This document shows positions 1 to 8,885 of a DNA stretch of 64,000 nt, in pieces. Each line of letters begins with the position of its first letter. Within the stretch, counting starts at the first letter, position 1. Made by a program: the position numbers and the translations under genes. Source of the DNA: Colwellia sp. (lineage in GTDB: Bacteria > Pseudomonadota > Gammaproteobacteria > Enterobacterales > Alteromonadaceae); contig NZ_JABSPA010000002.1 in the NCBI RefSeq assembly GCF_013214175.1, positions 868,001 to 932,000 on the forward strand, written 5' to 3'. The notes beneath the pieces are model-generated. The model saw only the letters and a program-made list of their open reading frames with translations, was not told the DNA's origin and ran no database searches.

Positions 1-1427
1 CTAACAAAGAGCACTTCATGCCACTTACGGCCGAGTCAGGCTTTCATGTTTGGATAGCAAGTATTTCCACGAAAGGTGATTTTAAAAAATTTGTCGATTA
101 CCAAGATTATTTAGCACGTCTAGCTGCCTTACCAAACTATTTTTTACAGCAAACTCACTGGATGAAAGAAGGGCTTAAACAAGGAATTAGCCAACCTAAA
201 ATAGTTCTTGAGGGCTTCGAGCAATCTATCTCGGCCTTTATTAAAGAAGATGTCACTAAGAGTGGCTACTATAAACCGTTTGATAAAATGTCTGCTTTTA
301 TTAGCTTAAGCCAGCAAAAAGAATTACAAAGACAAGCTAAGCATGTGTTAAGCACTAAAGTTATGCCCGCATATAAAGCTTATTATGACTTTATGGTTAA
401 TGAGTACCAACCTAATGCTCGAGATAATATTGCCGCTAGTTCACTGCCTAATGGCGACGCTTATTATCAAAACAGATTAGTACATTATACCACCTTGCCT
501 ATGACCGCAGTGCAAGTGCATCAACAAGGCCTTGTGGAAGTAAAGCGTATTCGTGGAGAAATGGAAGCTATTATTGAGCAAGTTGACTTTGATGGGGATT
601 TTGCTGAGTTTGTACAATTTCTACGTAGCGACCCTCAATTTTATGCAAGCACAGCAACTGAGCTATTAAAAGAGGCATCTTTTATTGCTAAAAAAATGGA
701 TGCTAAATTACCATCGCTCTTTAAAACACTACCAAGAACGCCTTATGGTGTTATGGCAGTGCCGGCTAATATTGCTCCCAAATACACTACTGGCAGATAT
801 GCAGGTTCATCTCGTGATGATCAGCCAGGTAATTACTGGGTAAATACTTATAGACTTGACCGACGACCACTTTATGTTTTAACAGCATTAACACTCCATG
901 AGGCTGTGCCAGGCCATCATTTACAAATATCTTTAGCAAAAGAAATGGTTGATGTGGCAAAGTTTCGCAATCGTACTTACATTTCAGCTTTCGGTGAAGG
1001 TTGGGGCTTGTACTCTGAATACCTTGGCATCGAGGCCGGCATGTATGAAGACCCTTATCATAACTTTGGTCGCTTAACTTATGAGATGTGGCGAGCATGC
1101 CGCTTAGTTGTTGATACGGGTATGCATACTCAAGGTTGGAGTAGAGCACAAGCGATTGATTTTTTGGCGAGTAATACTGCATTGTCACTACACAATGTGA
1201 CTACAGAAATAGATCGCTATATTTCTTGGCCTGGGCAAGCACTGTCATACAAAATGGGCGAATTAACGATTAAGCGCTTACGTAATGAGGCAGAACAAGC
1301 ATTAGGAAAAGACTTTGATTTAAGAGACTTTCATGATCAATTACTCAAGCACGGCTCTATGCCATTATCTATGATGGATAAAGTTGTTATGCAATATATC
1401 CATGAGCAGGCAATAGAAAATAAATAA
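1..1427 (+). CDS. DUF885 family metallopeptidase, 5' end outside the window
   Basis: This is the C-terminal part of a DUF885 protein, a family of putative zinc metallopeptidases usually near 600 residues. The frame is open to the window edge, with codons for N-K-E-H-F before the first ATG at 18, so that ATG is internal. The diagnostic HEAVPGHH motif (HExxH-like, putative zinc ligands and catalytic Glu) lies at about codon 293 counted from 18, and a GEGWGLYSE segment typical of the family follows near codon 327. The C-terminus is complete at a TAA stop. The usual signal peptide would lie outside the window, so location cannot be judged. The substrate is unknown; peptidase activity is inferred from the family. 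Confidence 0.85.
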   Translation, partial: NKEHFMPLTAESGFHVWIASISTKGDFKKFVDYQDYLARLAALPNYFLQQTHWMKEGLKQGISQPKIVLEGFEQSISAFIKEDVTKSGYYKPFDKMSAFISLSQQKELQRQAKHVLSTKVMPAYKAYYDFMVNEYQPNARDNIAASSLPNGDAYYQNRLVHYTTLPMTAVQVHQQGLVEVKRIRGEMEAIIEQVDFDGDFAEFVQFLRSDPQFYASTATELLKEASFIAKKMDAKLPSLFKTLPRTPYGVMAVPANIAPKYTTGRYAGSSRDDQPGNYWVNTYRLDRRPLYVLTALTLHEAVPGHHLQISLAKEMVDVAKFRNRTYISAFGEGWGLYSEYLGIEAGMYEDPYHNFGRLTYEMWRACRLVVDTGMHTQGWSRAQAIDFLASNTALSLHNVTTEIDRYISWPGQALSYKMGELTIKRLRNEAEQALGKDFDLRDFHDQLLKHGSMPLSMMDKVVMQYIHEQAIENK

Positions 1428-1666
1428 TCATGCAATAACTCTTATTTATCTCAGTGAATAGTCTGGTTTATCTTAGGTAGTATTAGGCTATTCGCTTTAT
1501 TTAATGAAGTAAATATTGATAGCACACAACGGCATTACAAGTTACTTGATTGAATAATAGCGATATAATCTTATTAAATAATTTGTACAGAGTGGATGAT
1601 GTGGCTGTTCCAGAAGGGATTTAAAGGAATAAGGGAGAGGGAGCACGCAAAGAAAACGGAAGAAAC

Positions 1667-1708
1667 AGATAGTGGATTATCGAATTAAGATAAGCCCCCA
1701 CTATATCT
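1667..1708 (-). terminator. Hairpin behind the c-di-GMP riboswitch, terminator-like
   Basis: On the minus strand the riboswitch is followed by an imperfect stem (TAGTGG with CCACTA, inner TTATC with GATAA, loop 1682-1688). A pyrimidine-rich tract with two short T runs comes next (1650-1666). The position suits the terminator arm of an expression platform, but the T tail is interrupted, so termination strength is uncertain. Confidence 0.45.
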
Positions 1709-1709
1709 A

Positions 1710-1796
1710 AACTTGGTAGTCCCGCTATCATAGGTTTCCCTTTAGACCGGTAACTTTGCGTCTCTAACTTTCATTAGATTTGCCCTTATCAAGCTG
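1710..1796 (-). promoter_or_regulatory. c-di-GMP-I (GEMM-I) riboswitch aptamer
   Basis: Read on the minus strand, the segment has the GEMM-I landmarks in order: GGGCAAA, a short hairpin with a GAAA tetraloop (TCTAA/TTAGA), the conserved GACGCAAAG, then CCGGTCTAAAGG, GAAA, CCTATGATAGCGG, and the closing GGGACTACC. The same order occurs in the Vibrio Vc2 aptamer. It would bind cyclic di-GMP in a leader transcript. Downstream on this strand (1428-1666) only peptides of 12-14 codons are open, and the DUF885 gene is then met in antisense. The rest of 1428-1906 contains no gene that I can see. Confidence 0.85.
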
Positions 1797-1906
1797 TAAA
1801 GCTCAATTTCATTATAGGTTGAATTTTATAAATGTAAACAGAAAAGGCTACTTTTGCTTCGCTTTATAGGTTAAAAGTAGTAATAAATACTATTGGATAA
1901 CTTTCA

Positions 1907-3850
1907 ATGGTTTGTTTTTCAATCACTAACGGTATGAATATGACTAGTGCGCGGTTATTTTCCTTCATAATATTTACTTTTAAACTGCTAACACTGTCTT
2001 TATTATTTGCAGTCAATACTTATGCTCAATCTTCTTCTGAGCAAATAATATTGACTAATCAAGTGCTGAAGCTATTAAAAGTCAATAGCGAGTCGCTCAA
2101 TGCTGATACGGTGAAACAGCTGTCAGCTAAAATTATTGATAACCGTCAACTTTTCTCCAATGATATTCTAGCCAAAGTTTTTTTACTCTCCGCTAATGTT
2201 GCTAGTAACCAAGCAAATATCAACCAGATTTATGACTTTGCTCAAAGTGGTTTATCGGTAAATAGCAGGGATAAAAAAATAAAACTATCGCTTTTGTTAA
2301 AGTTGGCGGAAGTTTATGTTGCGAGAAAGCAGTATCAACAGTTACTTATTTTGATTCAAACGGCAGTAAACAATAGTGAATACAGCCGTAATATCAAACA
2401 TCAATTACTTTTACTCAGTTATCGTAGTGTCGCTTTTGCCATGCTGGGAAAACATCAACAGGCTTTGTCGGATTTACAACAGGTTGAACGAGGCATTAGT
2501 AAAAGCGAATTGACCGAACATATTGAACTATTAACTATCTTGTCCATGGTCTATCACCATTTAGGTGATTATCAAACATCATTGACTATGCAGTTAAAAA
2601 TTTTGAAATTAAGGTTTGAAATGGGACAAGTGGCAAACCTTGATAAGACCTATTTATATTTGGGTTATGCGTATTTCTATTTGCAGCGTTTTGATGATGC
2701 TTACAATGCTTTTTGGCAGTCTAAAAAGCATGCTGATAATAAGCAAGCACCTATTAGTGCAGCCTACGCAAGTAAAGGGTTAGGCATTACATTACTTACT
2801 CAACAGCAGCTTCCTGCTGCTATTGAATCATTAGAGCAAGCAATCACTATATTTAAGCATAACGACATGCTTGATGAGCAAATTGAAACTATGGTCGCAC
2901 TGGTTAAGGCGAAGTTAGACCAGCAGCAAACTAGTGAGGGTTATACTTTATTAAATCAAGTTTTAGTGCTTTTAGATGGCAAAGATATTTCGTTGCAGTT
3001 TGCTGGTTTTTACCGCATGGTTGCAGAGATGCACCTTGCCCAAGACAATTATCCAAGTGCTTATCTCTGGCGGGAAAAACATAGTAAAGTGTTAATAACT
3101 AAACTGCATGATATGAAAAAATCTTTGACTCTAGGCTATGGATTATCTCATTTGAGCTCTGGTCCGAAAGCTATCGTTGAGCCTATTGAAGAGTCGAGAA
3201 AATTGGCAGTGAAATTAGCACAAAGTAGTGAGTTATCGAGTAGTTTTGTCGAAAAGTACCAAAAGCAACGTAGCATTATTATTAGTTTATCCGCGCTTGT
3301 TTGCTTATTGATTATGACCTTGCTGGGTTTTTTCCTGAGTTTAAGAGCACGGCGAATAAATTTAGCCTATGAAGAAATTGAAAAACCAAGTTATGCCATG
3401 GCTGGTCCTATGCAAACTAAATTTGATTATCAATTGGCTTTTAAAAAAGCACGTAAATTTCAATACCCTTTAAGCATTGCTTATTTAGTGGTAGAAAATT
3501 GGCAAGAGCTGGCTTTTCATTTTAATAATAAAAGAATTAATGAAGTCACTAAAGATATTTCCAGCTTAATCAATGGTCAATTAACAGCGTTTGATTACGC
3601 AGGTTTACTTAACCAGGGCGAGTATTTATTGATATTTGAGCATTTAAGTAGTGAGGAGGCGAAAATGAAAGTCGATAAGCTAGTACAAGCTTTAAATAGT
3701 CGAGCCTTTGCTAATTTAGGTAGCTTTTCAATTGCAATGAAATATTCAATAAGTACACCCGGATATAAAGATATTGATCCTTATCTATTTTTGGCACATA
3801 TAGCTGAATCTGTTAACATTAAGCAAGTTAATCAGTCTAGGGTACCTTAA
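1907..3850 (+). CDS. TPR protein with transmembrane segment and degenerate GGDEF domain
   Basis: The 647-residue product has an N-terminal signal sequence ending near AVNTYAQ, about 400 residues of helical TPR-like repeats that would be periplasmic, one membrane span at about residues 455-477, and a cytoplasmic GGDEF-like domain from about 497. The signature GGDEF loop reads NQGEYLLIF near residue 569, so diguanylate cyclase activity is not expected. This architecture suggests a sensor or scaffold rather than an enzyme. In-frame ATGs at 1934 and 1940 would give a more typical signal peptide length and may be the true start. The stop overlaps the next start in TAATG, implying translational coupling. 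The partner and signal are unknown. Confidence 0.8.
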   Translation: MVCFSITNGMNMTSARLFSFIIFTFKLLTLSLLFAVNTYAQSSSEQIILTNQVLKLLKVNSESLNADTVKQLSAKIIDNRQLFSNDILAKVFLLSANVASNQANINQIYDFAQSGLSVNSRDKKIKLSLLLKLAEVYVARKQYQQLLILIQTAVNNSEYSRNIKHQLLLLSYRSVAFAMLGKHQQALSDLQQVERGISKSELTEHIELLTILSMVYHHLGDYQTSLTMQLKILKLRFEMGQVANLDKTYLYLGYAYFYLQRFDDAYNAFWQSKKHADNKQAPISAAYASKGLGITLLTQQQLPAAIESLEQAITIFKHNDMLDEQIETMVALVKAKLDQQQTSEGYTLLNQVLVLLDGKDISLQFAGFYRMVAEMHLAQDNYPSAYLWREKHSKVLITKLHDMKKSLTLGYGLSHLSSGPKAIVEPIEESRKLAVKLAQSSELSSSFVEKYQKQRSIIISLSALVCLLIMTLLGFFLSLRARRINLAYEEIEKPSYAMAGPMQTKFDYQLAFKKARKFQYPLSIAYLVVENWQELAFHFNNKRINEVTKDISSLINGQLTAFDYAGLLNQGEYLLIFEHLSSEEAKMKVDKLVQALNSRAFANLGSFSIAMKYSISTPGYKDIDPYLFLAHIAESVNIKQVNQSRVP

Positions 3851-4383
3851 TGTTTTTTGTTTTAATTATAACGGCTATCTTTGTCGTGATTAGTATCTAT
3901 TTCTTCCTTCGCGCAGAGAAGCTACAGCGACAGCTAATAAGCCAAAAACGTGACAGTTTTACTACCCGTAAGGAAAATAAAGTATTAGCAGACTCAATGA
4001 CACTTTTTGCCACTCGTGGACAAGAATTTGCTCAAGCTAGATTAGCACGTTTAAAAGTGCAAGCTAAAGCAAGTGAAGATGAACATCTCATCATACACGT
4101 TGAGCTAATTAGCCCATTAATCAATAATTACAGTATTATTTTCAGAGAGTGCCTAAAAGGCAAAGGTCGCCTAAAAGTAGTAAGTAAAAAGTGTTTTGAA
4201 AACCATGATAATGCTGCATATAAGAAATTTGTTGCCTTAATAGTCACGGGTGATAAACAGCTGAAGCGTTATTGGTCTAGTGATAACTTAAATGGCTTTC
4301 TTTTTTTAGTTGATTCATTACTCACTATTGGAGACAGTACCAGTGTCTCGTCAAACATTAAAGAAAGTGTTTGTATCTCTTAA
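3850..4383 (+). CDS. Small membrane-anchored protein of unknown function
   Basis: I do not recognise a family. The 177-residue product begins with one hydrophobic segment (residues 1-20), followed by a basic, probably cytoplasmic coiled region (about 22-75) and a mixed alpha/beta C-terminal part with two cysteines (in ECLK and KKCF). Its ATG overlaps the stop of the TPR-GGDEF-like gene by one base, so the two are very likely translated together and may work together. A type III-like orientation with N-terminus out and body in is plausible. Nothing supports a catalytic role. A degenerate GGDEF-EAL gene follows 90 bp downstream. Confidence 0.7.
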   Translation: MFFVLIITAIFVVISIYFFLRAEKLQRQLISQKRDSFTTRKENKVLADSMTLFATRGQEFAQARLARLKVQAKASEDEHLIIHVELISPLINNYSIIFRECLKGKGRLKVVSKKCFENHDNAAYKKFVALIVTGDKQLKRYWSSDNLNGFLFLVDSLLTIGDSTSVSSNIKESVCIS

Positions 4384-4473
4384 GGTTAGACCTTAAATAA
4401 TTAGAATATCTGTACAAAAGGCTATATTTTCATTAGGCTATATTTTTACCTTTTGTAGAGCTTACCAGGATGG

Positions 4474-6099
4474 GTGTTGTTAAATATGAGTCGTTTTAAC
4501 GCCAAGTACTTTTTTTTATTCACTATTTTTATCGTGATAGTTGCTCTGTCAGTACTATTTGCTCAGCTTTATAGCGAACAGTTACCTATTGGCTTAATTG
4601 CAACGGCCAGTTATGTTATTGCTATCATTATCGCCATTGCTCTGGCTTGGCTGCTTACCCAAAAACTCTTTGGTACAGAAAGTAGCACTGCTGGCAAAGA
4701 AACCATCAGTGTTGAAGAGCTTTTTACTTATACTCATGATCCAGTAACTAACTTACCTACCGCACAACAAGCTTTAAAGGCCTTCGAATCGGCAATCAAG
4801 TCAAGTACTGGGCAACGTTATGCCGCAGTGGTATTCAAACCTATAAATTTTCAACAAGTGAATAGCTTATTGGGCTATCACAATTCAGATATTTTATTAC
4901 TGCAACTTGCTTATTGTTTACAACAAAAAATAGTTAACAATAAGAAATTATTAACTTTTGGCGCTAGTCCAGAACCCGTTCGTATTGCACGTTTGCAAAG
5001 CTTACAGTTTTTGGTTGTTTATGATTTAACTGATAGCCGCTTCGATGATCAAAGTATGTTGAATGAGTTGTGCCAACAACTAGGCAAAGCCGTTCCTGAT
5101 GCTATGAGCTTTAAAAGTTATTCTTTAAACTTTGAACTCGCTTTTGGCATCGCAATATCAGGAGAGCATGGCAATACTGTTGAAGAGGTTATTGCCCATG
5201 CGGGTGATGCCTTACTCAATGGATTAAAATCTCAGCAAGTCATTAGCTATTTTGATAATAGCAGTATCCTATATACACAAAGCCAGTTAGCGCGGATGGA
5301 AGCATTTCGTCAAGACATTCACGATGAAAAGCTACATTGCTATTTAAAGCCGCAAGTAAATATAAAGAATTACAATATTGTCGGCTTTCAATTAAAAGTT
5401 CATTGGTATGAGAAGAGTGCCCGTAAACCACTTGAGTTATCCGAGTTTTCAGAGCTTGCAGAGCAAAGTGGTGAACTATATTGCTTAACAAGATATATGT
5501 TTGAGCAAGCCTTTACCACCCTTGAGACTTTACACCGTATCGGTGTATATCAACGTATTTCCGTGAGTTTAGCCAGTGAAAACTTGTTTGAAGTGGACTT
5601 GGTTGACTTCATTGAGGAAAAGTTACAACAGCATGGTATCGCAGGTAAATATTTAATGATTGAGCTAAATGAACAAGTCATGCTCAATGCAAGTCAACGG
5701 GTAAAAAGCATCATAGATCAACTGAAGTCATTAGATATAAGTATCTCCATTGCGAACTTTTCTGGCAGTTATGAATCACTACGTTATGTGCGTAAAATGG
5801 CCATACATCAATTGAAAGTGAACTGTCAGCAATTATCAAATGATAGTAGTAATCGAGTAGATAAGGCGATCACCAATGCGCTAGTTACCTTAACACGCAG
5901 TATGAAAATCCCACTTATTGGTACTAACATTGACAGGCATGATGCATCACAAGCCTATATTGCCATGGGAGGTGAATTAATTCAGGGGGATATTATTCAC
6001 TCAGGTGTGGTACCTGATGAAATAGAAATTTGGTTAGAAAAGTGGTATTTACAGCACCCAGGCTCAATCCCTCCAGAAGCAAGGCCGTCTATTTATTAA
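4474..6099 (+). CDS. Membrane protein with degenerate GGDEF and EAL domains, CsrD-like in architecture
   Basis: Two N-terminal membrane spans (about 12-30 and 38-63) precede a GGDEF-like domain (about 85-260) and an EAL-like domain (about 275-530). The GGDEF loop is replaced by LQSLQFLVVYD. The EAL triplet reads FQLKV near residue 305, and the DDFGTGYSS metal-binding motif reads ANFSGSYES near residue 427, so neither cyclase nor phosphodiesterase activity is expected. The layout recalls CsrD/MshH, which lost both activities and acts in CsrB RNA turnover, but orthology is not shown. The start is uncertain: GTG at 4474, TTG at 4477 and ATG at 4486 share one poorly spaced AGGA. A shared hairpin terminator follows. 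Confidence 0.75.
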   Translation: MLLNMSRFNAKYFFLFTIFIVIVALSVLFAQLYSEQLPIGLIATASYVIAIIIAIALAWLLTQKLFGTESSTAGKETISVEELFTYTHDPVTNLPTAQQALKAFESAIKSSTGQRYAAVVFKPINFQQVNSLLGYHNSDILLLQLAYCLQQKIVNNKKLLTFGASPEPVRIARLQSLQFLVVYDLTDSRFDDQSMLNELCQQLGKAVPDAMSFKSYSLNFELAFGIAISGEHGNTVEEVIAHAGDALLNGLKSQQVISYFDNSSILYTQSQLARMEAFRQDIHDEKLHCYLKPQVNIKNYNIVGFQLKVHWYEKSARKPLELSEFSELAEQSGELYCLTRYMFEQAFTTLETLHRIGVYQRISVSLASENLFEVDLVDFIEEKLQQHGIAGKYLMIELNEQVMLNASQRVKSIIDQLKSLDISISIANFSGSYESLRYVRKMAIHQLKVNCQQLSNDSSNRVDKAITNALVTLTRSMKIPLIGTNIDRHDASQAYIAMGGELIQGDIIHSGVVPDEIEIWLEKWYLQHPGSIPPEARPSIY

Positions 6100-6130
6100 A
6101 TATTAGCTATTAAGTCTTAGCTGTCTAAAT

Positions 6131-6162
6131 AGTAAGGCTAATGCATTAGCGTTAGCCTTACT
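6131..6162. terminator. Bidirectional hairpin terminator between the GGDEF-EAL-like gene and rraA
   Basis: The perfect 11-bp inverted repeat AGTAAGGCTAA / TTAGCCTTACT has a 10-nt loop and T-rich flanks in both directions. It lies 31 bp past the upstream stop and touches the rraA stop codon, so it can serve both convergent genes. Confidence 0.8.
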
Positions 6163-6648
6163 TTATTCTATATCTAGCGCTTCAGCGGATAGGATAATAC
6201 CAGTGTTGTCAGCATAAAGGTGGTCATCAGGTAGCATGGTTACGCCAGCAAAGTTGATGGCAATATCAGTTTCACCAACACTTTGATCGCTTGCCCCAAC
6301 AGGAATAGCCACGAGTGCTTGAATACCAATATCTATATCTTCTAAAGCATCGACATCGCGAACACTCCCATAGCAAACAATACCTTCCCAGCCATTGCTA
6401 GCAGCACTCTGGGCAATATTAACATCAATAAGCGCACGGCGGGTTGACCCACCACCATCAATAACTAACACTTTCCCTTTGCCATTCAAATTGACTAACT
6501 CTGTTATCAAACCCAAATTTTCAAAGCACTTTACCGTGACTACTTTGCCGGCAAATGAGCTGCAACCACCGTAATTACAAAAAATAGGATCAACAACATC
6601 AATTAAATCGGCATAAAAGTCACATAATTCAGAGGTGTTATATTGCAT
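6163..6648 (-). CDS. rraA: Ribonuclease E activity regulator RraA
   Basis: The 161-residue product has the same length as Escherichia coli RraA and matches it closely, with the N-terminal [17 protein letters not shown] and the GGGSTRRAL and GSVRD segments of the RraA/4-hydroxy-4-methyl-2-oxoglutarate aldolase-like fold. RraA forms a trimeric ring that binds RNase E and inhibits RNA decay. It is encoded convergently to the degenerate GGDEF-EAL gene and shares its terminator. In E. coli rraA sits next to menA; here it lies among c-di-GMP genes, and if the neighbouring protein is truly CsrD-like the two would both concern RNase E-dependent RNA turnover, which is only an inference. Confidence 0.95.
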   Translation of the reverse strand: MQYNTSELCDFYADLIDVVDPIFCNYGGCSSFAGKVVTVKCFENLGLITELVNLNGKGKVLVIDGGGSTRRALIDVNIAQSAASNGWEGIVCYGSVRDVDALEDIDIGIQALVAIPVGASDQSVGETDIAINFAGVTMLPDDHLYADNTGIILSAEALDIE

Positions 6649-6860
6649 GCTTGTTCTCTTTTTATTTTAAGAAAATATTCAATATCAGTATATATTGTTA
6701 TCTATAAAATAAAACCTATTATATATTTAGCGGGTATTACTTGAATTTAAAAGTAAAAGCCTTTTTAATAGCACTATCTTTACGACTAAAACCTAAGTTC
6801 TCTTTTCGATAAACACAGGCTTTAAGCGGAACTCTTGATAGTTATGATTAAACATTTTTT

Positions 6861-8885
6861 ATGATCGAATATATTACCCCACGGACTTTTTTATTTGCGA
6901 CACAAGCCGTAGTTTTTTCGGTATTGTTATTTGTCTTTATTGTTTACTATCGCACCTTCTTTCGTAAATATGTGCTGTACTGGTTAGTCAGTATCGGCAT
7001 GTTAAGTTTTAGCTACCTTATTAAAGCTTTACTCCCCTATACCAGCGCGAATTTGGCCAATAGCAATTGGTACTATATCGCTGAATTTATTCTACAAACT
7101 TGTCAGTATGCTTTTTTATTGTTTCTTTTACTTGGCGTGTACAATGCTAAAACAAATAAAGTAATCCCCAAGAAAGTATCAATAGGCGGATTGGCTTTAA
7201 CTATAGCCGTCAGTTTAACCACAACAATGCTCTTCGCCTTTGAGCCCAGCCAAGCTTTCAATCATTTTTATTTAACCATTAGCCTACCTAGTTTTATTTT
7301 GGGGTGCAGTTTTCTCGCTTTAGCAACTTACCTTTTATTTGATAAAAAGAATTATTTCTCTAGCCAAGTATTAATGTATTTTTCTGCGGTTATTGGTTTT
7401 CGGTATTTGATTCACTCTTTCATTTCTATTGTGGCTTTAACAGAGCCTTGGTTTCGCCAGCTAGAGTTGTTTTTATTATATTTTGATGTTTCTGCACATA
7501 GTATTCTAGGTTTTACTTTACTCATTTGGATGCAAGGAGCTGAGCGGTTTGCCGCTATAAATGCCATTAACAGAGCGCAATATCTAGGTAAACATGACTC
7601 GTTAACGGGAGCACTTAATCGTGGGCAAGTCATGGCTAAGTTATCGGATAAAATAGATGAATTAAAGCAAGTAAATAAAAACAGCAAAAGTCAGTTAAAA
7701 CTGTCGGTTTTCTTAATCGATATAAAGCAATTTAAGTTTGTTAACGATACCTACGGCTTAAAAATAGGTGATTATATTCTAGGAGAAATTGCCAGCAGAC
7801 TGAACCACAGTGTTTTTATGCCTCAGGCTGTAGGACGCTTAAGTGGTGATTCATTTATGTTTGTAATCGAATTCGAGCAGGCTTCTCATGTCGATAGAGC
7901 GGTAAGTCATATCCACGAACTTATTCAACGTACCTTTCATTATGAGCAGCAAGAGATAACTATTCAAGGAAGTGTCGGCTACTGTTTTTACCCGGATGAT
8001 GCCGAAAAATCTGAGGATCTTTTACAAAAAGCTAATCTTGCTTTACATCATGCTGAAACTAACAATATTGCCTCTGTCGCTTTTGAAGAAGGCATGCAGG
8101 CACAGGGACGACATTTACTGTTAATGGAAAAACAGTTAAGAGCAGCATTAGCAAATGATGAATTCATTTTATATTTCCAGCCACAATTAAACTTACTAAC
8201 CAATAAGCTCGAAGGTGTCGAAGCATTAGTTCGTTGGCAACACCCAGAAAAAGGTTTGCTTGCTCCAAGTGAGTTCTTGGATGAAGTAGAAGCTTTGGGT
8301 ATGCACAGTGTGTTTGATAATTACATTCTAGCCAAGGCTTGCCAAACAAGTGAACGCTGGTTCAAATTATACCAACGCCGTGTTGCCATTGCGGTAAACA
8401 TAACTGCGGTTGAGTTTCAAGATGAGCGCCTAGTTACTAATATTCAAAACTTATTACATAAATATAATTTGCCTCCTAAATATATTGAATTAGAAATCAC
8501 TGAAAATGTGGTTATGACAGACATAACCCGAGCAATGGACAGTATTGTTAAATTACAAAGTATGGGTATTAAAGTTTCAATTGATGACTTTGGTACAGGT
8601 TACTCCTCTTTAGCTTATTTACGCGAGTTACCTATAGATAAAATAAAGATTGATCGTAGCTTTATTCGCGAAGTGGCCAGTAATGACTCCGATCTAACTA
8701 TAGTTAAATCTATGATAGATCTTTCCCATGGCCTAGGTAAACGTGTCTTAGCGGAGGGTGTTGAAACGGTTGAACAACTTAATGCTTTACGCCATTTAGG
8801 TTGTGATGCGGTGCAAGGTTACTTTATTGACAAGCCCTTACCTGAAGAAGAATTAGTACGTTACCTGAAAAGAAAAAAATCCTAA
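6861..8885 (+). CDS. Membrane GGDEF-EAL protein with intact EAL domain, probable c-di-GMP phosphodiesterase
   Basis: The 674-residue product starts with about seven hydrophobic segments (residues 8-225), a MASE-like membrane sensor. A GGDEF domain follows (about 240-400) whose loop reads SGDSF near residue 327, so cyclase activity is doubtful. The EAL domain (about 420-670) keeps EGVEALVRW, the ITEN Glu, DDFGTGYSSL near 574, KIDRSF and AEGVET, which are the metal and catalytic residues of active phosphodiesterases. The inferred role is to hydrolyse c-di-GMP at the inner membrane, possibly with the GGDEF domain as a GTP-sensing regulatory part. It is transcribed alone, divergent from rraA with a 212-bp gap. 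Confidence 0.85.
   Translation: MIEYITPRTFLFATQAVVFSVLLFVFIVYYRTFFRKYVLYWLVSIGMLSFSYLIKALLPYTSANLANSNWYYIAEFILQTCQYAFLLFLLLGVYNAKTNKVIPKKVSIGGLALTIAVSLTTTMLFAFEPSQAFNHFYLTISLPSFILGCSFLALATYLLFDKKNYFSSQVLMYFSAVIGFRYLIHSFISIVALTEPWFRQLELFLLYFDVSAHSILGFTLLIWMQGAERFAAINAINRAQYLGKHDSLTGALNRGQVMAKLSDKIDELKQVNKNSKSQLKLSVFLIDIKQFKFVNDTYGLKIGDYILGEIASRLNHSVFMPQAVGRLSGDSFMFVIEFEQASHVDRAVSHIHELIQRTFHYEQQEITIQGSVGYCFYPDDAEKSEDLLQKANLALHHAETNNIASVAFEEGMQAQGRHLLLMEKQLRAALANDEFILYFQPQLNLLTNKLEGVEALVRWQHPEKGLLAPSEFLDEVEALGMHSVFDNYILAKACQTSERWFKLYQRRVAIAVNITAVEFQDERLVTNIQNLLHKYNLPPKYIELEITENVVMTDITRAMDSIVKLQSMGIKVSIDDFGTGYSSLAYLRELPIDKIKIDRSFIREVASNDSDLTIVKSMIDLSHGLGKRVLAEGVETVEQLNALRHLGCDAVQGYFIDKPLPEEELVRYLKRKKS

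Noticed and set aside
787-1188. 133-codon frame on the minus strand
   Set aside because: It lies wholly inside the DUF885 coding sequence, contains no recognisable domain and has the composition of an antisense shadow.
1641-1652. CACGCAAAG-like word on the plus strand as a second riboswitch core
   Set aside because: The surrounding plus-strand sequence lacks the GGCAAA hairpin and the CCGG...TAGCGG part. It is better explained as the complement of the minus-strand aptamer core.
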